Source of the DNA: Microbacterium sp. SL75
GTDB taxonomy: Bacteria; Actinomycetota; Actinomycetes; Actinomycetales; Microbacteriaceae
Direction: 5' to 3'
Assembly: GCF_026625865.1 (NCBI RefSeq)
Contig: NZ_CP113067.1
Location: forward strand, 558,001 to 622,000
DNA length: 64,000 nucleotides
Shown here: piece by piece, positions 9,341 to 16,570 of the stretch
Layout of the letters: each line of letters begins with the position of its first letter
Numbering within the stretch: position 1 is the stretch's first letter
Made by a program: the position numbers and the translations under genes
Notes under the pieces: model-generated
The model's input: only the letters and a program-made list of their open reading frames with translations
What the model was told of the DNA's origin: nothing
Databases searched by the model: none

Positions 9341-10195
9341 TCAGGCGGGTACGGCGATCGTCGTGGGAAAGCGACGACGGGCCTGGTCCGTGGCGAGTCG
9401 CAGCAGCCACGAGACGCCGGCGGCGGCGATCGCGGTGGCGGCGATCGTCGCTCCGGCGGCCGTCGCGGCGTGCCACGAAACGAGGAGCCCGACCGCGACG
9501 GCGGCCGCGCCGATACCGGCCGCGAGCACCATGGTCGAGGGGATGCGTTCGGTCCACTGCCTCGCCGCCACGGCGGGAGCGACGAGCAGCCCCACCACCA
9601 GCAGCGAGCCGACGGCCTGGTACGAAGCCACCACGGCGAGTGTCACCAGACCCACCAGTACCGTCTGCGCCAGACGCGGGCCGAGTCCGAGCACCCGCGC
9701 GACGCGCTCGTCGATCGCGAGGGCGACGAGCGAGCGGTGCGTCAGGGTCGCGGCAGCGATCCCGACGACGACCGCGATGGCCAGGACGACGAGATCGGCG
9801 CTCGTGATGGCGAGGATGTCGCCGAACAGGATGGCCGTGGCATCGGTCGCGAAGCTTCCCGCGTGCGAGATCACGATCACGCCGAGTGCGAGCATGCCGA
9901 CGAACAACAGGCCGATGCTCGTGTCGTACGAGAGCTTCGCACGCCGCTGCACGGCACCGATGCCGAGGCTCATCACCACGGCGCTGGCGGCCGCCCCGAT
10001 GAGCACGGGCACGCCGAGCACGGTGGCCAGGGCCACACCGGGGAGCATGCCGTGCGCGAGCGCCTCGCCGAGGAACGCCATGCCCCGGACGATCACCCAG
10101 GTGCCGGCCACCGCGCAGAGCACCGCGACGAGCACGCCGCCCAGGAGGGCACGCTGCACGAACTCGAGCGAGAAGGGATCGGTGAGCCAGGACAC
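9341..10195 (-). CDS. aztB: zinc ABC transporter permease AztB
   Basis: This 284-residue ABC-3 type (ZnuB/AztB) membrane permease has about eight hydrophobic segments and the family signatures WVIVRGMAFLGEALAHGMLPG near the N-terminus and AVGSLLVVGLLVAPAVAARQ in the second half. The GTG start at 10195 (VSWLTDPFSLEF) has no Shine-Dalgarno; a TACGGT hexamer at 10204-10209 lies 8 nt upstream, so a leaderless mRNA is likely. It is the first gene of the four-gene minus-strand zinc operon and divergent from aztA. The Zur-like box covers its -35 region. Longer starts inside the aztA reading region are rejected. Confidence 0.92.
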   Translation of the reverse strand: MSWLTDPFSLEFVQRALLGGVLVAVLCAVAGTWVIVRGMAFLGEALAHGMLPGVALATVLGVPVLIGAAASAVVMSLGIGAVQRRAKLSYDTSIGLLFVGMLALGVIVISHAGSFATDATAILFGDILAITSADLVVLAIAVVVGIAAATLTHRSLVALAIDERVARVLGLGPRLAQTVLVGLVTLAVVASYQAVGSLLVVGLLVAPAVAARQWTERIPSTMVLAAGIGAAAVAVGLLVSWHAATAAGATIAATAIAAAGVSWLLRLATDQARRRFPTTIAVPA

Positions 10196-10250
10196 GGTGT
10201 TCGACCGTAGCGTTAAGTGAGAACGGTTATCAAACTCGTATGATGGAGAT
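10196..10250. promoter_or_regulatory. divergent aztB/aztA promoters with Zur-like box at 10218-10232
   Basis: The 15-mer TGAGAACGGTTATCA at 10218-10232 is a 7-1-7 inverted repeat with one mismatch and fits the general actinobacterial Zur pattern TGA-N-AA...TT-N-TCA. For aztB, a minus-strand -35 TTGATA (10229-10234) and -10 TACGGT (10204-10209) are 19 nt apart, so the box overlaps the -35. For aztA, the -10 TATGAT (10239-10244) lies just past the box. A bound repressor would block both. The same arms recur at 53740-53754. Confidence 0.75.
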
Positions 10251-10901
10251 ATGACGACTCCCGCCCTGCGTGCCCGCGGTCTGCGCGTCGAGTTCCCCGG
10301 GACGGTTGCCCTCGACGACGTCGACCTCGACCTCCCCCGCGCGGCCCTCACCGTGATCGTCGGGCCCAACGGTGCGGGCAAGTCGACGCTGCTCGAAGTT
10401 CTCGCGGGTGCCCGCATACCGGCATCCGGGGCTATCGAGTTCGGCGATCAGTCACGCGCCTTCGTCCCCCAGCGAGCAGCCGTGGGAGAACACCTCCCCC
10501 TCACCGTTCGCGATGTCGTGACCGTGGGGGCGTGGGGTCGCATCGGCCCCCTCCGCCGCCTGACGCGCGAGGATCGGAAAGTGGTCGACCTCTCGATGCG
10601 GCGACTCGACATCGCGCACCTGGGTCGGCATCCGTTCTCATCCCTGTCCGGAGGACAGCGTCAGCGCGCCCTGTTGGCACAAGGCCTCGCCCGACAGGCC
10701 GAGATCCTGCTGCTCGACGAACCGACCACCGGGCTCGACACGGCGAGCGCGGAGCTCAACCGCGCGGCGATCGAGGAAGAGATCCGCCGCGGCGCGACGG
10801 CAGTGTGCGTCAGCCACGACGAACGGCTGATCGCGGAGGCGGACCAGGTGATCCACCTCGAGGCCGGTCGCCTCAGACCCGCGTACGAACCCGCTCCGTG
10901 A
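10251..10901 (+). CDS. aztA: zinc ABC transporter ATP-binding protein AztA
   Basis: This 216-residue nucleotide-binding subunit has all canonical motifs: Walker A GPNGAGKST, Q-loop FVPQR, signature LSGGQRQR, Walker B ILLLDEP and H-loop VSHDE. It powers zinc import with AztB and AztC and is transcribed divergently from them across a shared 55-bp Zur-like promoter region. The ATG at 10251 lies 6 nt past a TATGAT hexamer, so the mRNA is probably leaderless or nearly so, although GGAG sits in the gap. Its 3' end overlaps the convergent MarR gene by 29 bp. Confidence 0.93.
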   Translation: MTTPALRARGLRVEFPGTVALDDVDLDLPRAALTVIVGPNGAGKSTLLEVLAGARIPASGAIEFGDQSRAFVPQRAAVGEHLPLTVRDVVTVGAWGRIGPLRRLTREDRKVVDLSMRRLDIAHLGRHPFSSLSGGQRQRALLAQGLARQAEILLLDEPTTGLDTASAELNRAAIEEEIRRGATAVCVSHDERLIAEADQVIHLEAGRLRPAYEPAP

Positions 10902-11301
10902 TGCGGCGGAGTAGAGCCGCGGCAGCCTCGGCAGCCTCGCGCGGTTCCGACAGAACGGCCGCCTCGACCTCGCTCGAGAACCGGCGGAGACCGTTCCACG
11001 GCTCGACCTCGAGGTCGATCTCGAGGTAAATGTGGTTGACGCGCCGATCGTCGGCGTCGAGCTCACGGCGCAGCAGACCTCGGCCGATGAGCCGGTCGAC
11101 GAGGGTGGTCACCCCGGCAGGAGTCACCCCCAGCCGAGAGCGGAGGTGGGAGGGGCGGATGCCGGGCTCGTCGCAGATGCAGCAGAGAGCCGCAGCCTCC
11201 AGCTCGCTCACACCGAGGTCGGCGCGTGCCTGCGCGGCCATCTCGTCACGCGCTTCGACGTACTCGTCGAGCGCCATGGTCAACGCGGAGGACTGAGTCA
11301 T
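10873..11301 (-). CDS. MarR-family transcriptional regulator
   Basis: The 142-residue winged-helix protein has a DNA-binding core SELEAAALCCICDEPGI, then SHLRSRLGVTPAGVTTLVDR and the wing GLLRRELDADDRRVNHIYLE. A CC-x-C cluster (ALCCICDE) near residue 40 could sense redox state, but this is inference. It has a strong GGAGGAGG ribosome site upstream of the ATG. It is convergent with aztA (29-bp overlap) and divergent from the 122-residue gene at 11444, which is a plausible target. The ligand is unknown. Confidence 0.88.
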   Translation of the reverse strand: MTQSSALTMALDEYVEARDEMAAQARADLGVSELEAAALCCICDEPGIRPSHLRSRLGVTPAGVTTLVDRLIGRGLLRRELDADDRRVNHIYLEIDLEVEPWNGLRRFSSEVEAAVLSEPREAAEAAAALLRRITERVRTRV

Positions 11302-11443
11302 TCCACCACCTCCTCCTTCATGGCCCGGCCGGCCACAACTCCACCATAGTGAACATCCTGAATATTTTGCAGAATTAATTAAGTTTGTGAAATACGTGCT
11401 ACCTTAATGATCAGCCCGTCGACCCCGAGCGAAGGAGATCGCC
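11302..11443. promoter_or_regulatory. AT-rich divergent promoter region
   Basis: This 142-bp spacer contains, at about 11350-11405, one of the most AT-rich stretches in the window (ATATTTTGCAGAATTAATTA and neighbours). It includes the palindrome TTAATTAA and hexamers resembling -35 (TTGTGA) and -10 (TTAATG) elements towards the plus-strand gene. MarR proteins usually bind short AT-rich palindromes in their own divergent promoter, so this is a candidate operator (inference). Confidence 0.5.
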
Positions 11444-11812
11444 ATGGCCACGTTGTTCTACGGATCCGACAAGGACCCGATCGTTCTGCCCGATCGCCTG
11501 ATGGGTTACATCAAGGTGATCACCTCGACCAAGCTCCGCCGCGGTGAATCGTTCACCCTGACGTGGACCGGCACCCCCGAAGAAGCCGGCCGCTCCACGA
11601 TCTGGCTCCAGCCCTCCATTCCCCTGCGGTTCGTCTTCGATGCCGTCGAGCCCGAGCAGCTCGTGGGCGAATACCTCCGGTCCCTCGCCGACCAGGCGAA
11701 CGCCGCTTCGGGTCTCGTGATTGACACCCACACGTGGGAGGCCGCCGAGCAGGCGACCCACGCACCTGTCCGCGCGGCACGTCCCGCCGGTCGCCCCGTC
11801 CGCGCCGCCTGA
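11444..11812 (+). CDS. small conserved actinobacterial protein (DUF7882-like)
   Basis: The 122-residue soluble protein begins MATLFYGSDKDPIVLPDR and contains ISTKLRRGESF-like core text (TSTKLRRGESFTLTW). This resembles small Microbacteriaceae proteins that are annotated as DUF7882 or, misleadingly, as ATP-dependent DNA ligase; no ligase motif is visible here. The C-terminal 20 residues are an Arg/Ala/Pro-rich tail. A GAAGGAG ribosome site lies about 7 nt upstream of the ATG. It is divergent from the MarR gene. The function is unknown. Confidence 0.75.
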   Translation: MATLFYGSDKDPIVLPDRLMGYIKVITSTKLRRGESFTLTWTGTPEEAGRSTIWLQPSIPLRFVFDAVEPEQLVGEYLRSLADQANAASGLVIDTHTWEAAEQATHAPVRAARPAGRPVRAA

Positions 11813-11902
11813 TACCACCTCGAGGCCCGTCGGTCGACTTCTCTCATCACCCCGCATAATGTGGGGGCGCGCCATATTCGTGCGAATGAATCGGAGAGGC
11901 CC

Positions 11903-12250
11903 ATGCCGGTACGAACTTTGCTCGACAAGTCCCTCCTCGAGGCGTGGCTGACCGAGTTCCGCGCGCTCGGCTATCTCACCGGCAGCGATATCCGCGTCCT
12001 CGATCAGGAGGACGAGACCGACCCGGACTCCGGACTCATCGTTGTCGACCTCACCGAGGCGAAGACCATCACGTACTTGCAGCCCATCACCGGCGGGGAC
12101 GGCAGTTGGAAGGCGACCATGGAGGCGCGCGACGCCACCATCGAGCTCGGCGCCGTCGCCCTGGTCAACCTCGGCAACGAGGTGAACGTGCTCGGCGCGC
12201 TCGTGAGCTTCCTCGAGGCGAAGTCGAAAGCGCTCCTCGCAGCAGGCTGA
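11903..12250 (+). CDS. hypothetical acidic protein, 115 residues
   Basis: I do not recognise a family. From the ATG at 11903 (GGAGAGG upstream) the product is MPVRTLLDKSLLEAWLTEF and onwards, soluble, with an acidic stretch LDQEDETDPDSG near residue 36 and a beta-rich middle (GLIVVDLTEAKTITYLQP). It has no signal peptide or membrane segment. It is in the same direction as the preceding 122-residue gene with a 90-bp gap, and ends before a strong hairpin terminator. A GTG at 11861 would add 14 residues but lacks a ribosome site. Confidence 0.7.
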   Translation: MPVRTLLDKSLLEAWLTEFRALGYLTGSDIRVLDQEDETDPDSGLIVVDLTEAKTITYLQPITGGDGSWKATMEARDATIELGAVALVNLGNEVNVLGALVSFLEAKSKALLAAG

Positions 12251-12270
12251 GCCCGCAACGCTGGGGAACA

Positions 12271-12303
12271 AGAAAAGGGCACCCGATCCGGGTGCCCTTT
12301 TCT
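12271..12303. terminator. bidirectional terminator
   Basis: A perfect 15-bp stem (AGAAAAGGGCACCCG against CGGGTGCCCTTTTCT) with a 3-nt loop and A/T-rich stem ends. It serves the plus-strand 115-residue gene and the minus-strand tRNA-Tyr. Confidence 0.9.
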
Positions 12304-12308
12304 GATGG

Positions 12309-12393
12309 TGGTGGCGAGTGAGGGATTCGAACCCCCGAATGCAATGCAGTCTGATTTACAGTCAGATCCCTTTGGCCGCTTGGGTAACTCGCC
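12309..12393 (-). tRNA. tRNA-Tyr (anticodon GTA)
   Basis: On the minus strand the acceptor arms GGCGAGT and ACTCGCC pair, and the T arm reads GGGGGTTCGAATCCC. The anticodon loop CTGTAAA gives GTA. The long variable arm typical of bacterial tRNA-Tyr is present. CCA is encoded at the 3' end (12309-12311). Total length is 85 nt with CCA. Confidence 0.96.
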
Positions 12394-12481
12394 AGGTGCG
12401 CACCCGTCCGGCTTTCTCAGTCGACCGGAGGCGCGATAGACCACTCTACTATCCCGCGAGGGATGCTCGAAACCATCCCGC

Positions 12482-13363
12482 TCACTCGGGCGTGCGCAGC
12501 AGGGCGCCTTCGTGCCGGCAGGTCGCGGCGGCGACGTCCATGGCGCGCGAGAGCACGGCATCCCACTCCCGAGCATCCGCGGGCAGTCGGTCGCGCACGA
12601 GGGCGGCGGTGGTGGCGAGCACCGCGTCTCCCCCGCCCATCGTGTCGACGATGCGCCCGGGAAGATCCGCGATCGGATGCGACACCGAGGTGCCGGCCGC
12701 ATCGATCGCCGCGCCACCCGCGCCATAGGTGGCGAGCACCGCGCCGACGCCCAGGTCGACCAGCCGTGCGCGCAGGTCGTCGAGGGGCCCGCCGTACAGC
12801 AGTTGCGCGTCGTCCTCGCCGACCTTCACGAGAAGAGCTCCGGATGCCGCCCGCTCGAAGCCGCGGACGAACTCGGCGCGGTCCCGCAACATGCCGCTGC
12901 GCGGGTTGGGGTCGATCGCGAGGGGCATCGAGAGCGACGCCGTCGCCTCCACCAGCAGGGAGGTCTGCTCGGGGTCGTCGAAGGGGAAGCAGCTCACGAC
13001 GACCATCGGGGCGGCCGCGATCGCGGCGCGCTCGGCCTCTCCGTACGCCACACGTCGGTTCTGTGCCGCCTCGTTGAAGACGTACTCGGGCTCGCCACCC
13101 GGCGAGCGCGTGCTCACGGCGCGCGAAGACCCGTGCTTCGCGGGGCTCGCGAGCAGCTCGACGTCGTGCTCGTGCAGGAAGGCGCGGATTTGCTCCCCCG
13201 CCGCATCGTCGCCGACCATGGCGATGAGCGAAGCCGGTACCCCCAGCCGCGACAGTCCCACCGCCACGTTGAGTCCCGCTCCGCCGACGAACTCGCGCAC
13301 ACCGGTCTCGTCGCGGATCTCATCGATCAACGCGTCGCCGATGACGACGACCCGCCCGGTCAC
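12482..13363 (-). CDS. PfkB-family carbohydrate kinase
   Basis: This 293-residue ribokinase-like sugar kinase has an N-terminal VVVIGDALIDEI, the sugar-binding FVGGAGLNVAVGLSRLG (GG motif) and a C-terminal ATP/anion-hole motif DTMGGGDAVLA with the catalytic Asp; the usual GAGD is GGGD here. It most likely phosphorylates fructose or a related sugar, but the substrate is not readable. The GTG start at 13363 overlaps the TGA of the upstream FBP-domain gene (GTGA), so the two are coupled. An extended frame to 13501 lies inside that gene and is rejected. Confidence 0.88.
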   Translation of the reverse strand: MTGRVVVIGDALIDEIRDETGVREFVGGAGLNVAVGLSRLGVPASLIAMVGDDAAGEQIRAFLHEHDVELLASPAKHGSSRAVSTRSPGGEPEYVFNEAAQNRRVAYGEAERAAIAAAPMVVVSCFPFDDPEQTSLLVEATASLSMPLAIDPNPRSGMLRDRAEFVRGFERAASGALLVKVGEDDAQLLYGGPLDDLRARLVDLGVGAVLATYGAGGAAIDAAGTSVSHPIADLPGRIVDTMGGGDAVLATTAALVRDRLPADAREWDAVLSRAMDVAAATCRHEGALLRTPE

Positions 13364-13860
13364 CGCGAGACCTCGGCGGTGTCGAGCACGCGGCTGACGA
13401 AGTCCTCGGTGCGGCGCTTGGTGCCGTCGATCTTGCGGTCGACGCTCGCGCGGATCTCGCTCGGCGCCAGGGGGGCGGCCAGGCGCACGGTCTCGTGGCA
13501 CGACATGTCGGCGCAGATGTAGGTACCGACGGTGTCGCCGTGCTCACCCGCTTCACCGGCCTTGCGCGCCGTGAACAGCGACACCTGGTCGCCGGGCTGC
13601 ATCGTGTGGCAGAGGTTGCACATCGCCGAGCGCGCCCGGGACTGGCCCTCGGCCGCGCGCAGCACGATCGCGGCGGGTTCTCCGTCGGTTTCGGTGAGGA
13701 CGTAGCCCCGCCCGCGCGTGCGCGGATCGCGCCAGGCCAGGAAGTCGAGGTGATCCCAGTCCGTCAGCACGAAGTCGAGCGGAAGCGCCACGACTCGCAA
13801 CTCTTCGGCGGTGGCGTTGACGAACGCCCCCCGCACCTCTTGTTCCGTGAGTGCTCGCAT
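13360..13860 (-). CDS. FBP-domain (treble-clef zinc finger) protein
   Basis: The 166-residue protein carries the FBP/FusB-type C-terminal zinc finger found in elongation factor G-binding proteins (family knowledge). It has CNLCHT near residue 90 and CADMSCHE near residue 125, a four-cysteine set. EF-G binding or ribosome rescue is possible; fusidic acid resistance should not be assumed. The ATG at 13860 is supported by TAGACT at 13869-13874, 8 nt upstream, so the mRNA is probably leaderless; an ATG 33 nt upstream lies before this -10. It overlaps the PfkB gene by 4 nt. Confidence 0.82.
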   Translation of the reverse strand: MRALTEQEVRGAFVNATAEELRVVALPLDFVLTDWDHLDFLAWRDPRTRGRGYVLTETDGEPAAIVLRAAEGQSRARSAMCNLCHTMQPGDQVSLFTARKAGEAGEHGDTVGTYICADMSCHETVRLAAPLAPSEIRASVDRKIDGTKRRTEDFVSRVLDTAEVSR

Positions 13861-13948
13861 GGCATCCGAGTCTACGAGCGCCTCTACCCGCATGGGGCGG
13901 ACGATGTCGAGGGGGTGTCGACGCGGGGGCCGCGAATAGAATCAATCC

Positions 13949-14437
13949 ATGGCTGATTCTTCGTTCGACATCGTCTCCAAGATCGACCGGCAGGAAGCCG
14001 ACAACGCGCTCAATCAGGCGCATAAAGAGGTGGAGCAGCGGTACGACTTCAAGGGCACCGATGCCTCCATCGCCTGGAGCGGCGAGTCGATCGTCATCAA
14101 GGCGAACTCCGAGGAGCGCGCCAACGCCGTGCTCGACGTCTTCCAGACCAAGCTCATCAAGCGCGGCATCTCGCTCAAGAGCCTCGAGACCGGCGAGCCC
14201 GTGCAAAGCGGCAAGGAGTACCGCATCACCTCCACGCTCAAGGAGGGCATCTCGCAAGAGAACGCGAAGAAGGTCAACAAGATCATCCGCGACGAGGGCC
14301 CCAAGGGCGTCAAGTCGCAGATCCAGGGCGATGAGCTGCGCGTGCAGTCGAAGTCGCGCGATGACCTGCAGGAAGTCCAGCGCCTCCTGAAGGCCGCCGA
14401 TCTCGACGTCGACCTGCAGTTCACGAACTACCGGTAA
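13949..14437 (+). CDS. YajQ-family nucleotide-binding protein
   Basis: The 162-residue protein matches YajQ at full length: [20 protein letters not shown] at the start, YDFKGTD at about residue 33, and [20 protein letters not shown] at the end. Members bind RNA or nucleotides, and some bind cyclic di-GMP (family knowledge). TAGAAT at 13937-13942 ends 6 nt before the ATG and no Shine-Dalgarno is present, so the mRNA is leaderless. It is divergent from the FBP-domain gene. Confidence 0.95.
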   Translation: MADSSFDIVSKIDRQEADNALNQAHKEVEQRYDFKGTDASIAWSGESIVIKANSEERANAVLDVFQTKLIKRGISLKSLETGEPVQSGKEYRITSTLKEGISQENAKKVNKIIRDEGPKGVKSQIQGDELRVQSKSRDDLQEVQRLLKAADLDVDLQFTNYR

Positions 14438-14469
14438 GCCCCGAGTCGGAGCGAGGCCGTGGTCACGCG

Positions 14470-14607
14470 ATGAGCGTTCCCGACGGATACCCGCGTTGTC
14501 CGACCTGCGGCGACGTGTTGCGGTTCGAGGTCCTCGACGACGAGCGCTTTCTCGTGGCGTGGTCGTGCGTGACCTGCGGCCTCATTCGCACGACGGAACC
14601 GGTCTGA
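14470..14607 (+). CDS. small zinc-ribbon protein, 45 residues
   Basis: This short gene begins 32 bp after yajQ and encodes MSVPDGYPRCPTCGDVLRFE and onwards, with two CxxC knuckles (CPTC and CVTC) separated by about 24 residues, the spacing of a zinc ribbon. No further domain is present. The ribosome site is weak (GAGGC), so it may be translated by coupling with yajQ. It could be a metal-binding adaptor or rubredoxin-like protein; its partner is unknown. Confidence 0.65.
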   Translation: MSVPDGYPRCPTCGDVLRFEVLDDERFLVAWSCVTCGLIRTTEPV

Positions 14608-14658
14608 ACGACCCTGTTCCTCGATGGAGTAGCCGAAAGATCGACCACCCCGAGTCGA

Positions 14659-14799
14659 TCAGCCCTCGATGCCGTTGATCATCTGCGTGATCTCGCGCTC
14701 GGTCTCCCGACCGATGTTTCGCTCCTCCATGTGAGAAGGCATGTCGCTGTCGTCGTCGACGGAAGGGTTTTCGAACGGCTGCTTCTGATCCTTTTCCAT
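14659..14799 (-). CDS. small acidic hypothetical protein, 46 residues
   Basis: From the ATG at 14799 the product is MEKDQKQPFENPSVDDDSDM and onwards, ending EITQMINGIEG. It is charged and probably disordered, with no membrane segment. It lies 47 bp downstream of the acyl-CoA synthetase stop side on the same strand. I do not recognise a family; coding is suggested by coherent composition unlike the shadow frames. Confidence 0.55.
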   Translation of the reverse strand: MEKDQKQPFENPSVDDDSDMPSHMEERNIGRETEREITQMINGIEG

Positions 14800-14846
14800 A
14801 CTTCGATGCTCACACGCCGACGCGACCGCGGCGAGGGGGTTGCGCG

Positions 14847-16550
14847 TCAGCGGTCGCCCCGCAGGGCGGCATCCGTCCACTCTTCGTGCGCGACCTCGCC
14901 GCGGGCGACGGCCTCCTCGCGCTGGCGGAGTTCGACGCGGCGGATCTTGCCCGAGATCGTCTTCGGCAGCTCGAAGAACTCGACACGGCGCACACGCTGG
15001 AACGGCGCGAGCCGCTCGCGCGCGAAGCGGAGGATGTCGAGCGCGACCTCTTCGCCCGCCTCGTGGCCCGCGGCCAGCACGATGTAGGCCTTCGGCACGG
15101 CGAGCCGCAGCTCGTCGGGGGCGGGCACGACGGCGGCCTCCATCACTGCGGGGTGCTCGATGAGCACGCTCTCCAGCTCGAACGGGCTGATCTTGTAGTC
15201 GGACGCCTTGAACACGTCGTCGGTGCGCCCGATGTACGTGATGCTGCCGGTCTCGTCGCGTCTCGCGACATCGCCGGTGTGGAACAGACCGTCGGCGAAA
15301 GCCTCGGCGTTGCGCTCGGGATCGCCCACGTAGCCGGTCATGAGGTTGACGGGCCGTTCGGCGAGATCGATGCAGATCTCGCCCTCGTCGCCGCGCTCGC
15401 CCGTGACCGGGTCGACGAGCACCACGGGGCAGCCGGGCAGCGGGCGACCCATCGAACCGGGCACGAGCTGGGCGTTCGGCGTGTTCGCCACCACGGCGGT
15501 CATCTCGGTCTGGCCGTAGCCATCACGGATATCGAGGCCCCATGCGCGCTGCACCGAGGCGATGACCTCGGGGTTGAGCGGCTCGCCCGCTGACACGACC
15601 TCGCGAAGCGCGCCGCGGCGCCCGGTGAGATCGGCCTGGATGAGCATGCGCCACACGGTCGGCGGCGCGCAGAAGGTCGTGACGCGGTCGTTCTCGAGCT
15701 CCGAGAGCAGCCGCTCGGCCGAGAAGCGCGAGTAGTTCAGGGCGAGCACGGTCGCCCCCGCGATCCACGGCGCGAAGAACAGGCTCCACGCGTGCTTGGC
15801 CCACCCGGGCGAGCTGATCGCGAGGTGCACGTCGCCGGGCTGCAGCCCGAGCCAGTACATCGTGCTGAGGTGGCCGACCGGGTACGACGAATGCGTGTGC
15901 TCGACGAGCTTGGGCTTCGAGGTGGTGCCCGAGGTGAAATAGAGCAGCAGGCGGTCGTCTGCGGTGGTCCCCGGATGCCGGGCCGGCTCGGCATCCGTCT
16001 GGAAGGCGTCGTCGTACGTCGCCCAGCCGGCGTATTCGCCGCCCACGACGATACGGCCGAGTCCCTCGGGCAGGTCGTGGAACTTGTCGGCATCGGCTGC
16101 GCCGACGACGACGTGACGGATCTCGGCGCGCGCGATGCGGTCGGTGAGATCGACCCGGCCGAGGGCCGTGGTGGTCGGGGCGATGACCCCGCCGATCTTC
16201 ATGATCGCGAGCATCGCCTCCCAGAGCTCGACGCGATTGTCGAGCATCAGCAGCACCGACTCGCCGCGACGGACGCCGCGGGATGCCAACCATGCCGCGA
16301 CCTGGTCGGAACGGCGCGCCAGCTCGTCGAACGTGCGCTGGTGGTGGGTGCCGTCGTCGTCGACGACGATGAGGGCGGGCGCGTCGTTTCCGCGCGCCAT
16401 CGGGTCGAACCAGTCGATCGCCCAGTTGAACGCACCCTCGAAGGTCGGCCAGCGGAAGGACGCCGCCTGCTCGGGGGCGGTCCGCGCGGCGAGGAGTTCG
16501 TCTCTCGCGGCCCGGTAGCGCTCGGTGGCGGACGCGTCGGTGGGGATCAT
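14847..16550 (-). CDS. acyl-CoA synthetase (AMP-forming, acetyl/medium-chain type)
   Basis: This 567-residue ANL-superfamily enzyme activates a carboxylic acid with ATP and joins it to CoA. Motifs in order are the P-loop YFTSGTTSKPKLVEHTH, GYGQTEMT, FHTGDVARRDE, YIGRTDDVFKASDYKISPFE, and the catalytic lysine in LPKTISGKIRR near the C-terminus. The SSYPVGHLSTMYWLGLQPGD segment is typical of acetyl-CoA and medium-chain acyl-CoA synthetases. The ATG at 16550 has AAGGAGC upstream. The extended frame to 17066 overlaps the hydrolase gene and is rejected. It is 20 bp downstream of the hydrolase gene, so they may form an operon. Confidence 0.92.
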   Translation of the reverse strand: MIPTDASATERYRAARDELLAARTAPEQAASFRWPTFEGAFNWAIDWFDPMARGNDAPALIVVDDDGTHHQRTFDELARRSDQVAAWLASRGVRRGESVLLMLDNRVELWEAMLAIMKIGGVIAPTTTALGRVDLTDRIARAEIRHVVVGAADADKFHDLPEGLGRIVVGGEYAGWATYDDAFQTDAEPARHPGTTADDRLLLYFTSGTTSKPKLVEHTHSSYPVGHLSTMYWLGLQPGDVHLAISSPGWAKHAWSLFFAPWIAGATVLALNYSRFSAERLLSELENDRVTTFCAPPTVWRMLIQADLTGRRGALREVVSAGEPLNPEVIASVQRAWGLDIRDGYGQTEMTAVVANTPNAQLVPGSMGRPLPGCPVVLVDPVTGERGDEGEICIDLAERPVNLMTGYVGDPERNAEAFADGLFHTGDVARRDETGSITYIGRTDDVFKASDYKISPFELESVLIEHPAVMEAAVVPAPDELRLAVPKAYIVLAAGHEAGEEVALDILRFARERLAPFQRVRRVEFFELPKTISGKIRRVELRQREEAVARGEVAHEEWTDAALRGDR

Positions 16551-16570
16551 GGTGCTCCTTCGATCGCGTT

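Noticed and set aside
10196-10250. Riboswitch upstream of aztB
   Set aside because: The spacer is only 55 bp and the mRNA appears leaderless, so a protein-binding box is the better account.
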